A stretch of 57,445 bases of DNA, taken from assembly GCA_022763065.1 (NCBI GenBank), contig JALEGH010000018.1, positions 1-57,445 of the forward strand, read 5' to 3'. Positions 45,352 to 57,190 of the stretch are shown one piece after another. The notes beneath the pieces are model-generated. The model made no database searches and was not told the DNA's origin. It saw nothing but the letters and a program-made list of their open reading frames with translations. Each line of letters opens with the position of its first letter. Position 1 is the first letter of the stretch. The position numbers were made by a program, and so were the translations under genes. The stretch is from Alphaproteobacteria bacterium. GTDB lineage: Bacteria; Pseudomonadota; Alphaproteobacteria; Micavibrionales; Micavibrionaceae.

Positions 45352-46799
45352 GGTTTTTTAATAGATTCTTCCGCCGCCTGAATAATCGCGCGGGCTTTGT
45401 TGAGGCATTCTTGATGTTCTGAGGCTGGATCACTGTCAGCCACAATGCCGGCCCCGGCCTGTATGGTGAGTGTGCCATCTTTGATCATACCGGTGCGCAA
45501 GGCGATACAGGTATCAATATTGCCGTGACCATCCAGATAGCCGACACATCCGCCGTAAAAGCTGCGTTTGAGCTCTTCCAGCTCGTCAATGATCTCCATC
45601 GCGCGGATTTTGGGCGCGCCACTGACCGTGCCGGCGGGAAAACCGGAAAAGAGGGCTTCAAGCGGTGTTTTATCTTCGGCCAGTTTGCCCTCTACGTTTG
45701 AAACGATATGCATGACGTGGGAGTAATATTCGATCACAAATTCTTCGGTTAAGCGCACGCTTCCCTCTTTAGCTACGCGGCCAATATCGTTACGCCCCAA
45801 ATCAAGGAGCATAAGATGTTCTGCGCGTTCTTTGGGATCAGCTAATAATTCTTCCGCGAGCTGTTTGTCTTCGTTTGCGTCCTTGCCGCGTTTACGGGTG
45901 CCTGCGATCGGGCGAATGGTGACTTTATTATCACGCAGCCGGACTAGAATTTCAGGGCTGGAGCCGATCAGGGAGAAGTCATCAAACTTCATAAAGAAGA
46001 GGAAAGGCGAGGGGTTTAAGCGCCGTAAGGAACGGTAGAGTTCAAATGGTGGTAGATCAAATTTCGTTTCAAAACGTTGTGAGAGCACAACCTGAAAAAT
46101 GTCACCGCTTAAGATATATTCTTTGGCGCGTTCGACTTTGGTTTTATATGATCCTTCACTAGTATGAGAGGTGATGGATAGGGGCTTTGACAGCTTGCTT
46201 TCAAATGTTTGCTGAGCAAACGGTTTTTGCAGTTTTTCCTTTGTGCTTGTAATTCTCTTTTGCGCGGCGGTAAGCGTTTCTTCGGCGCTCTTGCTTGAGT
46301 TTTCACTATGCTCGCGTACCGGTGTAACAAGGCACATCATACTTTTGACATTATCAAAGATCACCATGACGCTTGGCCGGATCATAATGCTTTCAGGGAT
46401 TTCAAGCGTATCAGGGTTTGTGTCCGGAATATCTTCTACAAAGCGAATACAGTCATAGCCCATATAGCCGAAAAGGCCGGAAGGGCCCATAGGGGGGATG
46501 GAGGGGTCAACGACATCAATTTTGCATGCCTCCATTTCGCGGTGCAAGGAAGCGAGCGGGTCATCATGCGCGTCGCTTTTCCAAATAAGATCAGGTGCAA
46601 AGCCAATCGCGGAGTAGCGCCCTAAAACTTTGCCGCCTTCGACAGATTCATAAAGGAAGCTATATGGCTCATTTTGGGAGAGTTTGAGGTAGGCGGACAC
46701 GGGTGTTTCGAGGTCTGCCGGAACCCATTCCCAGACAAGTTGCGTTCGATTTGCGCCAAAATTGGCGGCGAAGTCATCTGGTGGGGGGAGGGTTGCCAT
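45348..46799 (-). CDS. trpE: Anthranilate synthase component I
   Basis: It converts chorismate and ammonia to anthranilate. The 483-residue protein has the tryptophan feedback region FLYESVEGGKVLGRYSAIG near residues 48-66. The chorismate-binding core has FQVVLSQRFE, SPEILVRL, RPIAGTRKRG, DLGRNDIGRV, and the C-terminal GAPKIRAMEII and QAGAGIVADSDP. It starts 6 bases after the PpiD-like gene and is apart from trpGDC. Confidence 0.96.
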   Translation of the reverse strand: MATLPPPDDFAANFGANRTQLVWEWVPADLETPVSAYLKLSQNEPYSFLYESVEGGKVLGRYSAIGFAPDLIWKSDAHDDPLASLHREMEACKIDVVDPSIPPMGPSGLFGYMGYDCIRFVEDIPDTNPDTLEIPESIMIRPSVMVIFDNVKSMMCLVTPVREHSENSSKSAEETLTAAQKRITSTKEKLQKPFAQQTFESKLSKPLSITSHTSEGSYKTKVERAKEYILSGDIFQVVLSQRFETKFDLPPFELYRSLRRLNPSPFLFFMKFDDFSLIGSSPEILVRLRDNKVTIRPIAGTRKRGKDANEDKQLAEELLADPKERAEHLMLLDLGRNDIGRVAKEGSVRLTEEFVIEYYSHVMHIVSNVEGKLAEDKTPLEALFSGFPAGTVSGAPKIRAMEIIDELEELKRSFYGGCVGYLDGHGNIDTCIALRTGMIKDGTLTIQAGAGIVADSDPASEHQECLNKARAIIQAAEESIKKP

Positions 46800-46805
46800 G
46801 TTTGT

Positions 46806-48716
46806 TTATTCAGCCGGTGCGCCATAGAGCTGATTGAGGATACGCTCATTAATACGCACTTTATATTTTTGGCTCAAACTCGAGATATATTGCGCGAGCA
46901 TTTCCTGCGGAATACTCTCAGCCGCGAGTTCTTGAATTTTTTCAATATCGGCTTTTTTGACTTTGTCCGGATCAGGGAGGTTGACGGATTTTATCTTGGC
47001 AATCACTACATTCTCACCAGCTTCATGCATGATGTAATCACCTGTGGCTGTATCAAACGCATTTTGGATCGTAAGATCGCTTAAATCGCCCTTATTGCTG
47101 CCATCACGTTTCAAACTCTTATGCGTTTTGATGCCACGCCCATATTTTGAGGCAATAGATTTGAACGGGGCCGGGTTTTCAGTGCTTTTCAAAGACTTCA
47201 TGGCATCACTTGCACGGCCTAGATTGGCGAGGCGTTTTTGATCATTGATCCAGCGTTTTTTAAGCTCATTTTTGACATTTTCAAACGGTGTGTGGCTGGC
47301 TTCCTCAATGTTATCAATGCGCACAATGATAAAACGTCCATCGGCGAGCTCCATGACCGGGGCGCTCTCGCCTGTGCCAAAGTCAAAGGCCGCCTCCAAG
47401 ATTTGCGCTTTATCGCCCTGATAATCTTTGAACAGGTCTTTGTTTTTTTTGTTCAGGCCGCCCTGATTAAAATTTTCAAATTTTTGTGTTGTGAGATTAA
47501 ATTCTTTGACGAGCATTTCCAGCTCTTCGCCCGAAGCCAGCTGGTCATCAAGAGTGTTCGCGGCATTGACCAAATCATCCATCAGGCGGGTTTGAAGAAG
47601 CTCATCTTTGATGTCTTTTTTGACGCTCTCAAAACTTTCGGTTTGCGGCGGGGTGATTTCGTTCAAAATCATCACATGCCAGCCGAGGGCGGTCTGGATG
47701 GGACCGATTTTATCGCCTTTGGCGGCGTTGAATACAGGCTCCGCAATTTCCTCTAAAAGGCCGCGCTTTTCGAAATTATTCTCCCCCAGATAGGTAGATG
47801 TTTTACCCGTTACATCTTTGGCGGCGGCCTCAAGCGACTTGCCTTTCTTGACCTTTTCTAACACAGCCTGTGCATCATCAATGGTAGACAGAACGGCTTG
47901 CTCTAACGTTCTTTTTTCATCGACCTTGTAGGCCTCTATATTTTCATCATAAATCTCACGAAGTTCCTCATCGGTGATTTGGATATCTTTTTCAATCATC
48001 TCTTTTTTGAGCGTGGCAATGGTCACGCTGCGGCGCTCAGGGATGAGGAAATCTATCTTGTTGGAATCATAAAATGTTTTGAGCTGCATGTCTGTGGGAG
48101 GTTGAATGTCTTTGACACTCTCATGCGGTAGGGTCAGGACCTCCAGATCACGTGTTTCATTTTGATACTGGTAGAGATCACGCGCCTCGGTGTCGGAGAT
48201 TTTGGTGCTGCCGCCAATGACGGCGTTCCTTAAAAGCGTGTTGCCCATCTCGGCGCGGATGGCATTGATAAATTCACCTTCCGAAATGCCTTGGGAGCGC
48301 AGGATTTGCTGCAAGGCTTGCTTTTTGCTGACCCCTTCTGCGGCCAGAGGTTCGGCCAGTTTGGCGATTTGCTTGGTCACTGTTTCATCGTCGATAATCA
48401 GGCCCAGCTTTTGCGCCTCATAGGTCATGATACGGGTTTGAATTTCGTTATTGAGGATCTGGCTCATCATGCCAAATTTATAGGCATCTTGCGGACTCAT
48501 CCCCTGACGGGATAAAACACGCCGCGCGGTGCGGTCAAACTCGACCACGCTGATCTCCACACCGCTACCCTTGGCCACAAGGTTGGAAGAAATTCCACCA
48601 CGAAAAAAGCCTCCAATATCGGTGAGTACAAGTCCGCCAACTGCCAGAACCAAAAGTCCCAGCAAAATATATTTCAAAAACCCGCTTTTGGCACCATCAC
48701 GTAGCGAACGCAGCAT
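46806..48716 (-). CDS. PpiD/SurA-like periplasmic folding factor
   Basis: The 636-residue protein has an N-terminal cytoplasmic stub and one transmembrane anchor (residues ~16-35, LGLLVLAVGGLVLTDIGGF). A SurA-N-like chaperone domain (~36-200) and a parvulin-type PPIase region (~225-380, with GWHVMILNEI) follow, then a long helical C-terminal chaperone part. It probably helps secreted proteins fold at the inner membrane. I chose the ATG at 48716 with GAGAGG upstream. It forms an operon with trpE and is divergent from tpiA. Confidence 0.9.
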   Translation of the reverse strand: MLRSLRDGAKSGFLKYILLGLLVLAVGGLVLTDIGGFFRGGISSNLVAKGSGVEISVVEFDRTARRVLSRQGMSPQDAYKFGMMSQILNNEIQTRIMTYEAQKLGLIIDDETVTKQIAKLAEPLAAEGVSKKQALQQILRSQGISEGEFINAIRAEMGNTLLRNAVIGGSTKISDTEARDLYQYQNETRDLEVLTLPHESVKDIQPPTDMQLKTFYDSNKIDFLIPERRSVTIATLKKEMIEKDIQITDEELREIYDENIEAYKVDEKRTLEQAVLSTIDDAQAVLEKVKKGKSLEAAAKDVTGKTSTYLGENNFEKRGLLEEIAEPVFNAAKGDKIGPIQTALGWHVMILNEITPPQTESFESVKKDIKDELLQTRLMDDLVNAANTLDDQLASGEELEMLVKEFNLTTQKFENFNQGGLNKKNKDLFKDYQGDKAQILEAAFDFGTGESAPVMELADGRFIIVRIDNIEEASHTPFENVKNELKKRWINDQKRLANLGRASDAMKSLKSTENPAPFKSIASKYGRGIKTHKSLKRDGSNKGDLSDLTIQNAFDTATGDYIMHEAGENVVIAKIKSVNLPDPDKVKKADIEKIQELAAESIPQEMLAQYISSLSQKYKVRINERILNQLYGAPAE

Positions 48717-48830
48717 CTTAAAAATTCCTCTCTTTTCAAAAAAACTCCCGCGTACTATAAGGAGAGATTGAAGCTGGGGCAAATAGTTCAAAGACAAACA
48801 GGGCGAGTTATTAAGGGAAAGTTATTCAAC

Positions 48831-49574
48831 ATGAAAAAATTAATCGCAGGCAACTGGAAGATGAACGGGGATATGGCAGGAGCGGTAAAGCTGGCCTCTG
48901 GCATTGTGGAGGCTATTCAGGACAAGCCGCAATTGTTGGAGCGCAATAATTTCCTCGTCTGTCCGCCTTATGTGCATCTGGTACCTGTGCAAGCGGAATT
49001 GAGTGTAGCGGTGTCTTTGGGCGCGCAAGATTGCTCGCCCTTTGAAAATGGTGCCTATACGGGTGATATCTCGGCAGGCATGCTTAAAAATATGAATTGC
49101 GAATATGTGATTTTGGGACATTCGGAGCGTAGGTCTTATTACGCGGAGAGCAATTTGCTCGTGAAGCAAAAGGCGTCTATGGCCCACGCGAGTGGGCTTA
49201 AGACCATTATTTGTGTGGGGGAAACGCTGGAAGAGCGTGAGGAAGGCCGCGCGGAAGAGGTGGTGGCGACGCAGTTGTTGGAATCTTTGCCCGACAGCGC
49301 AACGGCAGATAATCTTGTCATCGCCTATGAGCCCGTATGGGCCATTGGTACGGGAAAGACCGCTTCGGCGGAGGATATTGGGCAAATGCACCAACATATT
49401 TACTTCAAATTGTCAGGAAAACTTGAAAAAGCCGGAGAAATATGTATATTGTATGGCGGTTCTGTAAAATCAAGCAATGCGAAAGAAATCTTCGCGGTGA
49501 ACTACGTGCATGGTGCGCTGATTGGTGGTGCGTCGCTTACGGTAGAAGATTTTATTGGGATCGCTGAAGCGTGA
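48831..49574 (+). CDS. tpiA: Triosephosphate isomerase
   Basis: It interconverts dihydroxyacetone phosphate and glyceraldehyde 3-phosphate. The 247-residue TIM barrel has AGNWKMNG (N8, K10), ILGHSERR with H97, and the catalytic Glu E167 in AYEPVWAIGTGKTAS, followed by the phosphate site LYGGSVKSSN. I chose the ATG at 48831; the open frame extends upstream to 48768 without support. The surA-like/tpiA divergent spacer is 114 bases. Confidence 0.97.
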   Translation: MKKLIAGNWKMNGDMAGAVKLASGIVEAIQDKPQLLERNNFLVCPPYVHLVPVQAELSVAVSLGAQDCSPFENGAYTGDISAGMLKNMNCEYVILGHSERRSYYAESNLLVKQKASMAHASGLKTIICVGETLEEREEGRAEEVVATQLLESLPDSATADNLVIAYEPVWAIGTGKTASAEDIGQMHQHIYFKLSGKLEKAGEICILYGGSVKSSNAKEIFAVNYVHGALIGGASLTVEDFIGIAEA

Positions 49575-49588
49575 GATAGGAGAAAGTG

Positions 49589-49903
49589 ATGGAAGGTAGA
49601 AAAGAGTTTTGTAGACGTAAGGCGCCACATAATAAAGTTTGGCTTTATTTTTCACAAGTTGCGCATGATGCAGCTGGTGGAGAAGGGACATATGAAGTCG
49701 AGATTGATGGTGTGAAGAAACAATTCAATTTTTGGGGAACACAATTTGCAACGAGCACAAAGCCAAAGCCCGATAGCGTGCTTGAAGTCATTGATGTTTC
49801 GGCACCGGATAATCCAGACAGTTATGAGCTTGTTGGTTCAGTTACAACTGAGGAAGCTGATAAAATGAACTTGCGTTGGTGGTCAACACACCTTACTGCT
49901 TAA
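49589..49903 (+). CDS. Unknown 104-residue protein between tpiA and secG
   Basis: No family is recognised. The protein is soluble, with no signal or membrane helix. It is rich in aromatic residues (VWLYFSQVAHD, FNFWGTQF, LRWWSTHL) and looks like a small beta fold. TAGGAG lies about 7 bases before the ATG at 49589; a GTG at 49586 is possible. The spacing from tpiA (14 bases) and to secG (31 bases) indicates one transcription unit. Confidence 0.75.
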   Translation: MEGRKEFCRRKAPHNKVWLYFSQVAHDAAGGEGTYEVEIDGVKKQFNFWGTQFATSTKPKPDSVLEVIDVSAPDNPDSYELVGSVTTEEADKMNLRWWSTHLTA

Positions 49904-49934
49904 GGCATTAAATTAATCAGGAGTTTTTACCATC

Positions 49935-50321
49935 ATGGCCACCGTTATTCTTGTTATTCATCTTTTGCTTGCTCTTGCAATTATAGGGCTTGTCCTGCTG
50001 CAGCGTTCTGAGGGCGGCGGGCTTGGAATTGGTGGCGGTGGTGGTGGTCTTGGCGCTTTTGCCTCAGCTTCTTCGACGGCAAATGCCCTAACCAAAGCAA
50101 CGGCAATTTGTGCGGTGGCGTTCTTTTGCACCAGCCTCACTTTGGCGGTTTTAGCGGGTGGTCATTCCAAATCCACAAGTCTGTTGGAAAAGCTCGATAA
50201 TGTCCCGGCGGCTGTTGACTCTGGGACGCAAACAAGCGATAACAATCTCCCGGAAGCAGATGGTTCCGGTGGTGATTCTAAAGCAGAAGAATCAATTCCC
50301 TCCGCTCCTTTATCTGAATAA
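49935..50321 (+). CDS. secG: Preprotein translocase subunit SecG
   Basis: This is the small membrane subunit of the SecYEG channel. The 128-residue product has two transmembrane helices (residues ~2-22 and ~55-75). The conserved link LLQRSEGGGLGIGGGGGG and SASSTANALTKATA lies between them. A Ser/Glu/Asp-rich cytoplasmic tail of ~45 residues follows. AGGAG lies upstream. It is followed by pyrG, the usual alphaproteobacterial neighbour. Confidence 0.95.
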   Translation: MATVILVIHLLLALAIIGLVLLQRSEGGGLGIGGGGGGLGAFASASSTANALTKATAICAVAFFCTSLTLAVLAGGHSKSTSLLEKLDNVPAAVDSGTQTSDNNLPEADGSGGDSKAEESIPSAPLSE

Positions 50322-50359
50322 TTTCAGCTACTTTTTTTGCTGATATATCCAATGGTTAG

Positions 50360-50380
50360 GCGTTATTTTTAAGGTAACGC
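50360..50380 (+). repeat. Small hairpin between secG and pyrG
   Basis: Perfect arms GCGTTA (50360-50365) and TAACGC (50375-50380) have a 9-base loop. A second pair, TCAGC/GCTGA around a T run, lies just before it at about 50324-50343. Neither is a classic terminator. Confidence 0.5.
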
Positions 50381-50384
50381 ATGA

Positions 50385-52064
<1,680 letters not shown>

Positions 52065-52071
52065 TGGTTCA

Positions 52072-52347
52072 CTAATAATCCAGACCGTTTAGCCCTTTTC
52101 GTTTTATGCCCCATTTTTTGTCGATTTCTTCTTGAAAAAGCTGCTTATGGAGGCGCAGTTCTGCCGGTTCTTCGGAGGTGGCTGTGCTATTAGCAATCTG
52201 CCAAACCGATGTAAGTGCTACTATCGCTCCTACCGTTCCGGCAATTACAATATATTTGCTGGCCAGACTCGGATTCTCTGGCACTGTTTTTTGTGCCTTA
52301 TGAAATTCATCGTCCAGCTTGTTGGGATCAAATTTTTGGATAGGCAT
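52072..52347 (-). CDS. Unknown single-pass membrane protein, 91 residues
   Basis: This is a minus-strand gene wedged between pyrG and kdsA. The product has a charged N-terminus, one transmembrane helix (residues ~34-52, YIVIAGTVGAIVALTSVWQ), and a charged C-terminal part. AGGAAAG precedes the ATG at 52347. No family is recognised. It converges on pyrG and diverges from kdsA with a 43-base gap. Confidence 0.65.
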   Translation of the reverse strand: MPIQKFDPNKLDDEFHKAQKTVPENPSLASKYIVIAGTVGAIVALTSVWQIANSTATSEEPAELRLHKQLFQEEIDKKWGIKRKGLNGLDY

Positions 52348-52390
52348 TTTTATTCTTTCCTGTTGGGGGTTCATACGTTAAAACATTGGC

Positions 52391-53227
52391 ATGCAGGACG
52401 TTACGCCGAAATCTGTTTTTATTCAAGACATAGAATGCGCTAATAACAAGCCGTTTACCCTCATTGCGGGGCCGTGCCAGATGGAAAGCCGCGATCATGC
52501 TTTTGACATGTGCGGTGTGCTGGTAGAACTCACCAAAAAGCTCGAAATTCCTTTTATCTACAAAACCTCGTTCGATAAAGCCAACCGCACAAGCGTGAGC
52601 GGGAAGCGCGGCATGGGGCTGGAAGCCGCATTGCCGGTATTTGCGGATTTGAAGAAAGAGTTTGGTGTGCCGATGCTCACTGATATTCATACCGAGGATC
52701 AGTGCGCTCAAGTGGCGGAGGTAGTTGATATCCTTCAAATTCCGGCGTTTTTGTGTCGCCAGACAGATTTGCTTTTGGCTGCTGGGAAAACAGGTGCGGT
52801 GATTAATGTCAAAAAAGGGCAATTTCTGGCGCCGTGGGATATGAAGAATGTGGCCGATAAGGTGGCAAGCACGGGGAATGAAAACATTCTCTTAACCGAG
52901 CGCGGGGCGAGTTTTGGCTATAACACGCTTGTGAGCGATATGCGCAGTCTCCCCATTATGGCGCAGCAAACGGGTTATCCTGTCATTTTTGATGCCACGC
53001 ATAGTGTACAACAGCCGGGCGGGCAGGGGAGCTCAAGTGGCGGTGATAGAACTATGGTACCGGTATTGGCCAGAGCTGCCGTGGCTGTAGGCGTTGCAGG
53101 TATCTTCATGGAAACTCATCAGGACCCGGATAACGCGCCTTCGGACGGGCCGAATATGGTCAAGCTTTCCGATATGGAAGCGGTGCTTGCTCAGTTAAAA
53201 GAATTAGATAACGTGATGAAGGGATAG
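52391..53227 (+). CDS. kdsA: 3-deoxy-8-phosphooctulonate (Kdo-8-phosphate) synthase
   Basis: It condenses phosphoenolpyruvate with arabinose 5-phosphate to give Kdo-8-phosphate for the LPS core. The 278-residue TIM barrel has [58 protein letters not shown] (positions ~96-126), and [11 protein letters not shown]. The Cys in AGPCQ raises the question of a metal-dependent form, which the sequence alone does not settle. It is followed by eno after 9 bases. Confidence 0.96.
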   Translation: MQDVTPKSVFIQDIECANNKPFTLIAGPCQMESRDHAFDMCGVLVELTKKLEIPFIYKTSFDKANRTSVSGKRGMGLEAALPVFADLKKEFGVPMLTDIHTEDQCAQVAEVVDILQIPAFLCRQTDLLLAAGKTGAVINVKKGQFLAPWDMKNVADKVASTGNENILLTERGASFGYNTLVSDMRSLPIMAQQTGYPVIFDATHSVQQPGGQGSSSGGDRTMVPVLARAAVAVGVAGIFMETHQDPDNAPSDGPNMVKLSDMEAVLAQLKELDNVMKG

Positions 53228-54514
<1,287 letters not shown>

Positions 54515-54530
54515 AGTTTCCAAGAACAAA

Positions 54531-54557
54531 AAAAAGCCGCCTATATGGCGGCTTTTT
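54531..54557. terminator. Bidirectional terminator after eno
   Basis: The stem GCCGCC (54536-54541) / GGCGGC (54547-54552) has a TATAT loop, A5 before it and T5 after it. It can end eno on the plus strand and the convergent gene at 54580 on the minus strand. Confidence 0.9.
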
Positions 54558-54579
54558 AGAATGGTTTTTTGTTTTAAAA

Positions 54580-55005
54580 TCATGAATTTTTATAGGCGTA
54601 GGCATAAACCCCCGATACTGCGGCGGTTACGGCAACACCAGTACCTACAACGGTTACAGGGTCTAGACCAAAGAGGTTAGCTGTGTATGCCGCTAAGCCT
54701 CCAACTATTGGACCACCGGCGATCATACCTGCAATGGCCACATTTCTTTCGTCGTTGTTTTTTGTGTTTTTTTGTACGTTTTCTTGTGGTGTCTCTTGTG
54801 TTTGTTCGTAGTTCTTGGAGCCTCCACCAGTATTGTTTACAGCTAAATCAAATAGGCAGTACAGACCACCAGCAGCGATGATCGCTGGTGTATATGTAAC
54901 AAACCCAGTAGCGACTATCGCTGGACCTATCCAGGGTGTTATTTTTGATCTTTGTTCTTTTCTTTCCTCAGTAGGAACTTCTTGTGTTTCAGGTTCATTC
55001 GACAT
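54580..55005 (-). CDS. Unknown small membrane protein, 141 residues
   Basis: No family is recognised. The product has an acidic/Gln-rich N-terminus, a hydrophobic pair (residues ~24-55), a charged linker rich in Gln, Asn and Glu (~60-88), then Gly/Ala-rich hydrophobic segments (~90-137) containing FGLDPVTVVGTG. It is probably an inner-membrane protein with two to four helices. It shares the start pattern MS..PE and a DP-V/L-T segment with the next small gene. The gene ends at the eno terminator. Confidence 0.65.
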   Translation of the reverse strand: MSNEPETQEVPTEERKEQRSKITPWIGPAIVATGFVTYTPAIIAAGGLYCLFDLAVNNTGGGSKNYEQTQETPQENVQKNTKNNDERNVAIAGMIAGGPIVGGLAAYTANLFGLDPVTVVGTGVAVTAAVSGVYAYAYKNS

Positions 55006-55138
55006 GATTTTGTGTTCTCCAAATAAGGGGTTAAAATTGAATATGCAGGGAATATAACATAAAAATTTATTATGTCAATATAAATATAGGAAAATGTTTG
55101 TTTTTTCACGTTTTGGTTTTTATGAGGTCAAAGTATAA

Positions 55139-55163
55139 AAAAGCCGCCACGATGGCGGCTTTT
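55139..55163. terminator. Terminator of the 55184 gene
   Basis: The stem GCCGCC/GGCGGC has an ACGAT loop, with an A run that reads as TTTTTT on the minus strand. The stem sequence is identical to that of the eno terminator. Confidence 0.85.
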
Positions 55164-55183
55164 GGTTAATGAGCTAGATTGTT

Positions 55184-55441
55184 TTAGCCGTTTGTAAGTT
55201 TTCTAGCATCCGAAAATTTTTTATAATAGTGACCTACGGTTATAGTTAGAGGGTCTATGGCGGCGCCTGCAAAGAAACCTCCTAGAGCGAATGCGGCCAT
55301 TTTTGCTTCAGTCATTTCCGCTGGGGGAAAAGATCCGGCAGCCACACAACATACCGCTCCGACAAAGATGCCGCCTAGCATTGCGGGTCCTGCGTCGTAT
55401 CCGGCAAACGGGTTTGTGTTTTTTTCTGGTTGTTTTGACAT
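55184..55441 (-). CDS. Unknown small membrane protein, 85 residues
   Basis: No family is recognised. The product has two Gly/Ala-rich hydrophobic stretches (residues ~18-37 and ~48-65), then AIDPLTITVG and a basic tail. The gene stands alone with its own terminator. The flanking bases are very AT-rich, including an ~230-base gene-free stretch upstream (55442-55673). Confidence 0.65.
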   Translation of the reverse strand: MSKQPEKNTNPFAGYDAGPAMLGGIFVGAVCCVAAGSFPPAEMTEAKMAAFALGGFFAGAAIDPLTITVGHYYKKFSDARKLTNG

Positions 55442-55673
55442 GTGTTTACTCCATAAGTTGTAAGTTTCACGGTAATTTACAGTAAAAAAATATTATGTCA
55501 ACAAAAAAGTTTAAGAAAATGTAAAAATATTTTTTCGAGTCATTTGAGTCACTTAGGTGGGCCTTGGACGGTTTTGGAGGATGAGAACTTGCGAATGTTC
55601 TTTATTTGTACTCATTAACCTATTGAATCTATTGTATTTTTTCTATTGACAGAGGTGATTCGTTTGTGATTCG

Positions 55674-56009
55674 ATGGGGGGTATGAAACGCCTCATTGAA
55701 AGACGCTATATTCTCCGCCGCAACATGATGGCCATTATTGGCATCTGCTTGAGCGTTTATTTTTCCTATCACTTGGTGGCGGGGCATCGTGGTTATTTCA
55801 GGCTCATGGCGCTTGAAAATCAGATGGTGGAACGTCAGGTGGAATTGGCAGAGTTGCAAATCGAGCGCGCCGAGATTGAAACCAAGGTGAAAATGATGCG
55901 TCCGGGCTCGATTGATCGTGATCTTTTGGAGGAGCGTATCCGTTATGTTTTGGGTTATCATGCGCCGGATGAGGTTGTTTTAATACAAAGTAGCAATAAG
56001 CAACTTTAA
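55674..56009 (+). CDS. FtsB/DivIC-type septum formation initiator
   Basis: The 111-residue protein has one transmembrane helix (residues ~19-36) and then a periplasmic coiled coil (~45-85, LENQMVERQVELAELQIERAE). A C-terminal segment PGSIDRDLLEERIRYVLGYHAPDEVVLI is typical of the FtsB/DivIC family in the eno-pdhA interval of alphaproteobacteria. It likely joins the divisome (FtsQLB). ATG at 55674 or 55683 could be the start. Confidence 0.88.
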   Translation: MGGMKRLIERRYILRRNMMAIIGICLSVYFSYHLVAGHRGYFRLMALENQMVERQVELAELQIERAEIETKVKMMRPGSIDRDLLEERIRYVLGYHAPDEVVLIQSSNKQL

Positions 56010-56070
56010 AAATTCATTTAAATTCAAACACTTCTTAATTTATTTCACAATTTTAATGTTTTAACATCGT

Positions 56071-56097
56071 TTTTGACTGGATTATGTTTGGTCAAAA
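56071..56097. promoter_or_regulatory. Palindromic site upstream of pdhA
   Basis: Perfect 7-base arms TTTTGAC (56071-56077) and GTCAAAA (56091-56097) have a 13-base spacer, 46-72 bases before the pdhA ATG. It could be an operator for a pdh regulator. TTGACT at 56073 could also act as a -35 element. Confidence 0.4.
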
Positions 56098-56142
56098 TTG
56101 TACTTTGCGGGTCGAATTTAACCATATTGGGGCAAGGCTGTT

Positions 56143-57189
56143 ATGGCAACGAGTAAGAAGAAATCATCCAAAAAGAAAATGGGGAAGAAACCCTCCTTAA
56201 AAACCATATCCAATAGCGCGCCGGAACCAACGCTTGAAGAAATGCGGGAGATGTATCACGATATGCTCCTCATTCGTCGGTTTGAGGAAAAGGCCGGGCA
56301 GCTCTATGGTATGGGTTTGATTGGCGGGTTTTGTCACCTTTATATAGGGCAAGAAGCTGTGGTGACAGGTATTCAGTCAGTGCAGGAAGACCAGGATACT
56401 GTGGTCACCACCTACCGCGATCATGGGCATATGTTGGCTCAAGGCATGGACCCCAAGGGTGTGATGGCGGAGCTAACAGGGCGCGAGGGCGGATATTCCC
56501 GAGGTAAGGGAGGCTCCATGCATATGTTTTCCCAAGAAAAAGGCTTCTTTGGCGGGCACGGGATTGTTGGCGCGTCGACGGCGATTGGTACAGGGCTTGG
56601 TTTTGCTCATCAATATAAGGGTGATGGCGGTGTGGCCGTGGCCTATATGGGGGATGGATCAGCCAATCAGGGGCAGGTGGCGGAATGCTATAACATGGCC
56701 GCCCTTTGGAAATTACCGGTCCTTTATGTGATTGAGAATAATATGTATGGGATGGGAACATCGGTGCAGCGTTCCAGCGCCGGGCAGCTTTATGCACGCG
56801 GGCAGGGATATGGCATTCCCGGCGAACAAGTAGACGGAATGGATATCTTTGCAGTTCAGGCAGCGGCCCGTCAGGCGCTTGATTATGTGCGCACGGGCAA
56901 CGGGCCTTATATCCTTGAGATGATGACTTATCGCTATCGCGGGCATTCCATGTCTGATCCGGCGAAATACCGCAGTAAAGAGGAGGTCACAGACATGAAA
57001 GATAACCGTGATCCGATTGTAAAGCTTAAAGAACATATGATGAGCAATCATGATGTAGGTGAAGATGATCTCAAAGCGATTGATAAAGAGGTAAAGGCAC
57101 GCGTGAAAGAAGCTGCAGATTTCGCGCAGGAAAGCCCGGAGCTCCCGCCTGAAGAGCTTTGGACTGATGTATTGGTGGAGGTGGAGTAA
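56143..57189 (+). CDS. pdhA: Pyruvate dehydrogenase E1 component, alpha subunit
   Basis: With E1 beta and thiamine diphosphate it decarboxylates pyruvate and acetylates the lipoyl group. The 348-residue product has a ~30-residue Lys/Ser-rich leader, then [50 protein letters not shown], the ThDP motif GDGSANQGQ followed by VIENN (~169-199), and the phosphorylation-loop equivalent [11 protein letters not shown]. The next gene starts one base after the stop. Confidence 0.97.
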   Translation: MATSKKKSSKKKMGKKPSLKTISNSAPEPTLEEMREMYHDMLLIRRFEEKAGQLYGMGLIGGFCHLYIGQEAVVTGIQSVQEDQDTVVTTYRDHGHMLAQGMDPKGVMAELTGREGGYSRGKGGSMHMFSQEKGFFGGHGIVGASTAIGTGLGFAHQYKGDGGVAVAYMGDGSANQGQVAECYNMAALWKLPVLYVIENNMYGMGTSVQRSSAGQLYARGQGYGIPGEQVDGMDIFAVQAAARQALDYVRTGNGPYILEMMTYRYRGHSMSDPAKYRSKEEVTDMKDNRDPIVKLKEHMMSNHDVGEDDLKAIDKEVKARVKEAADFAQESPELPPEELWTDVLVEVE

Positions 57190-57190
57190 G

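Noticed and set aside
47238..47756. 172-codon open frame antisense to the PpiD-like gene
   Set aside because: It is Phe/Ile-rich because it mirrors Lys/Glu-rich coding sequence. No start signal or family is seen.
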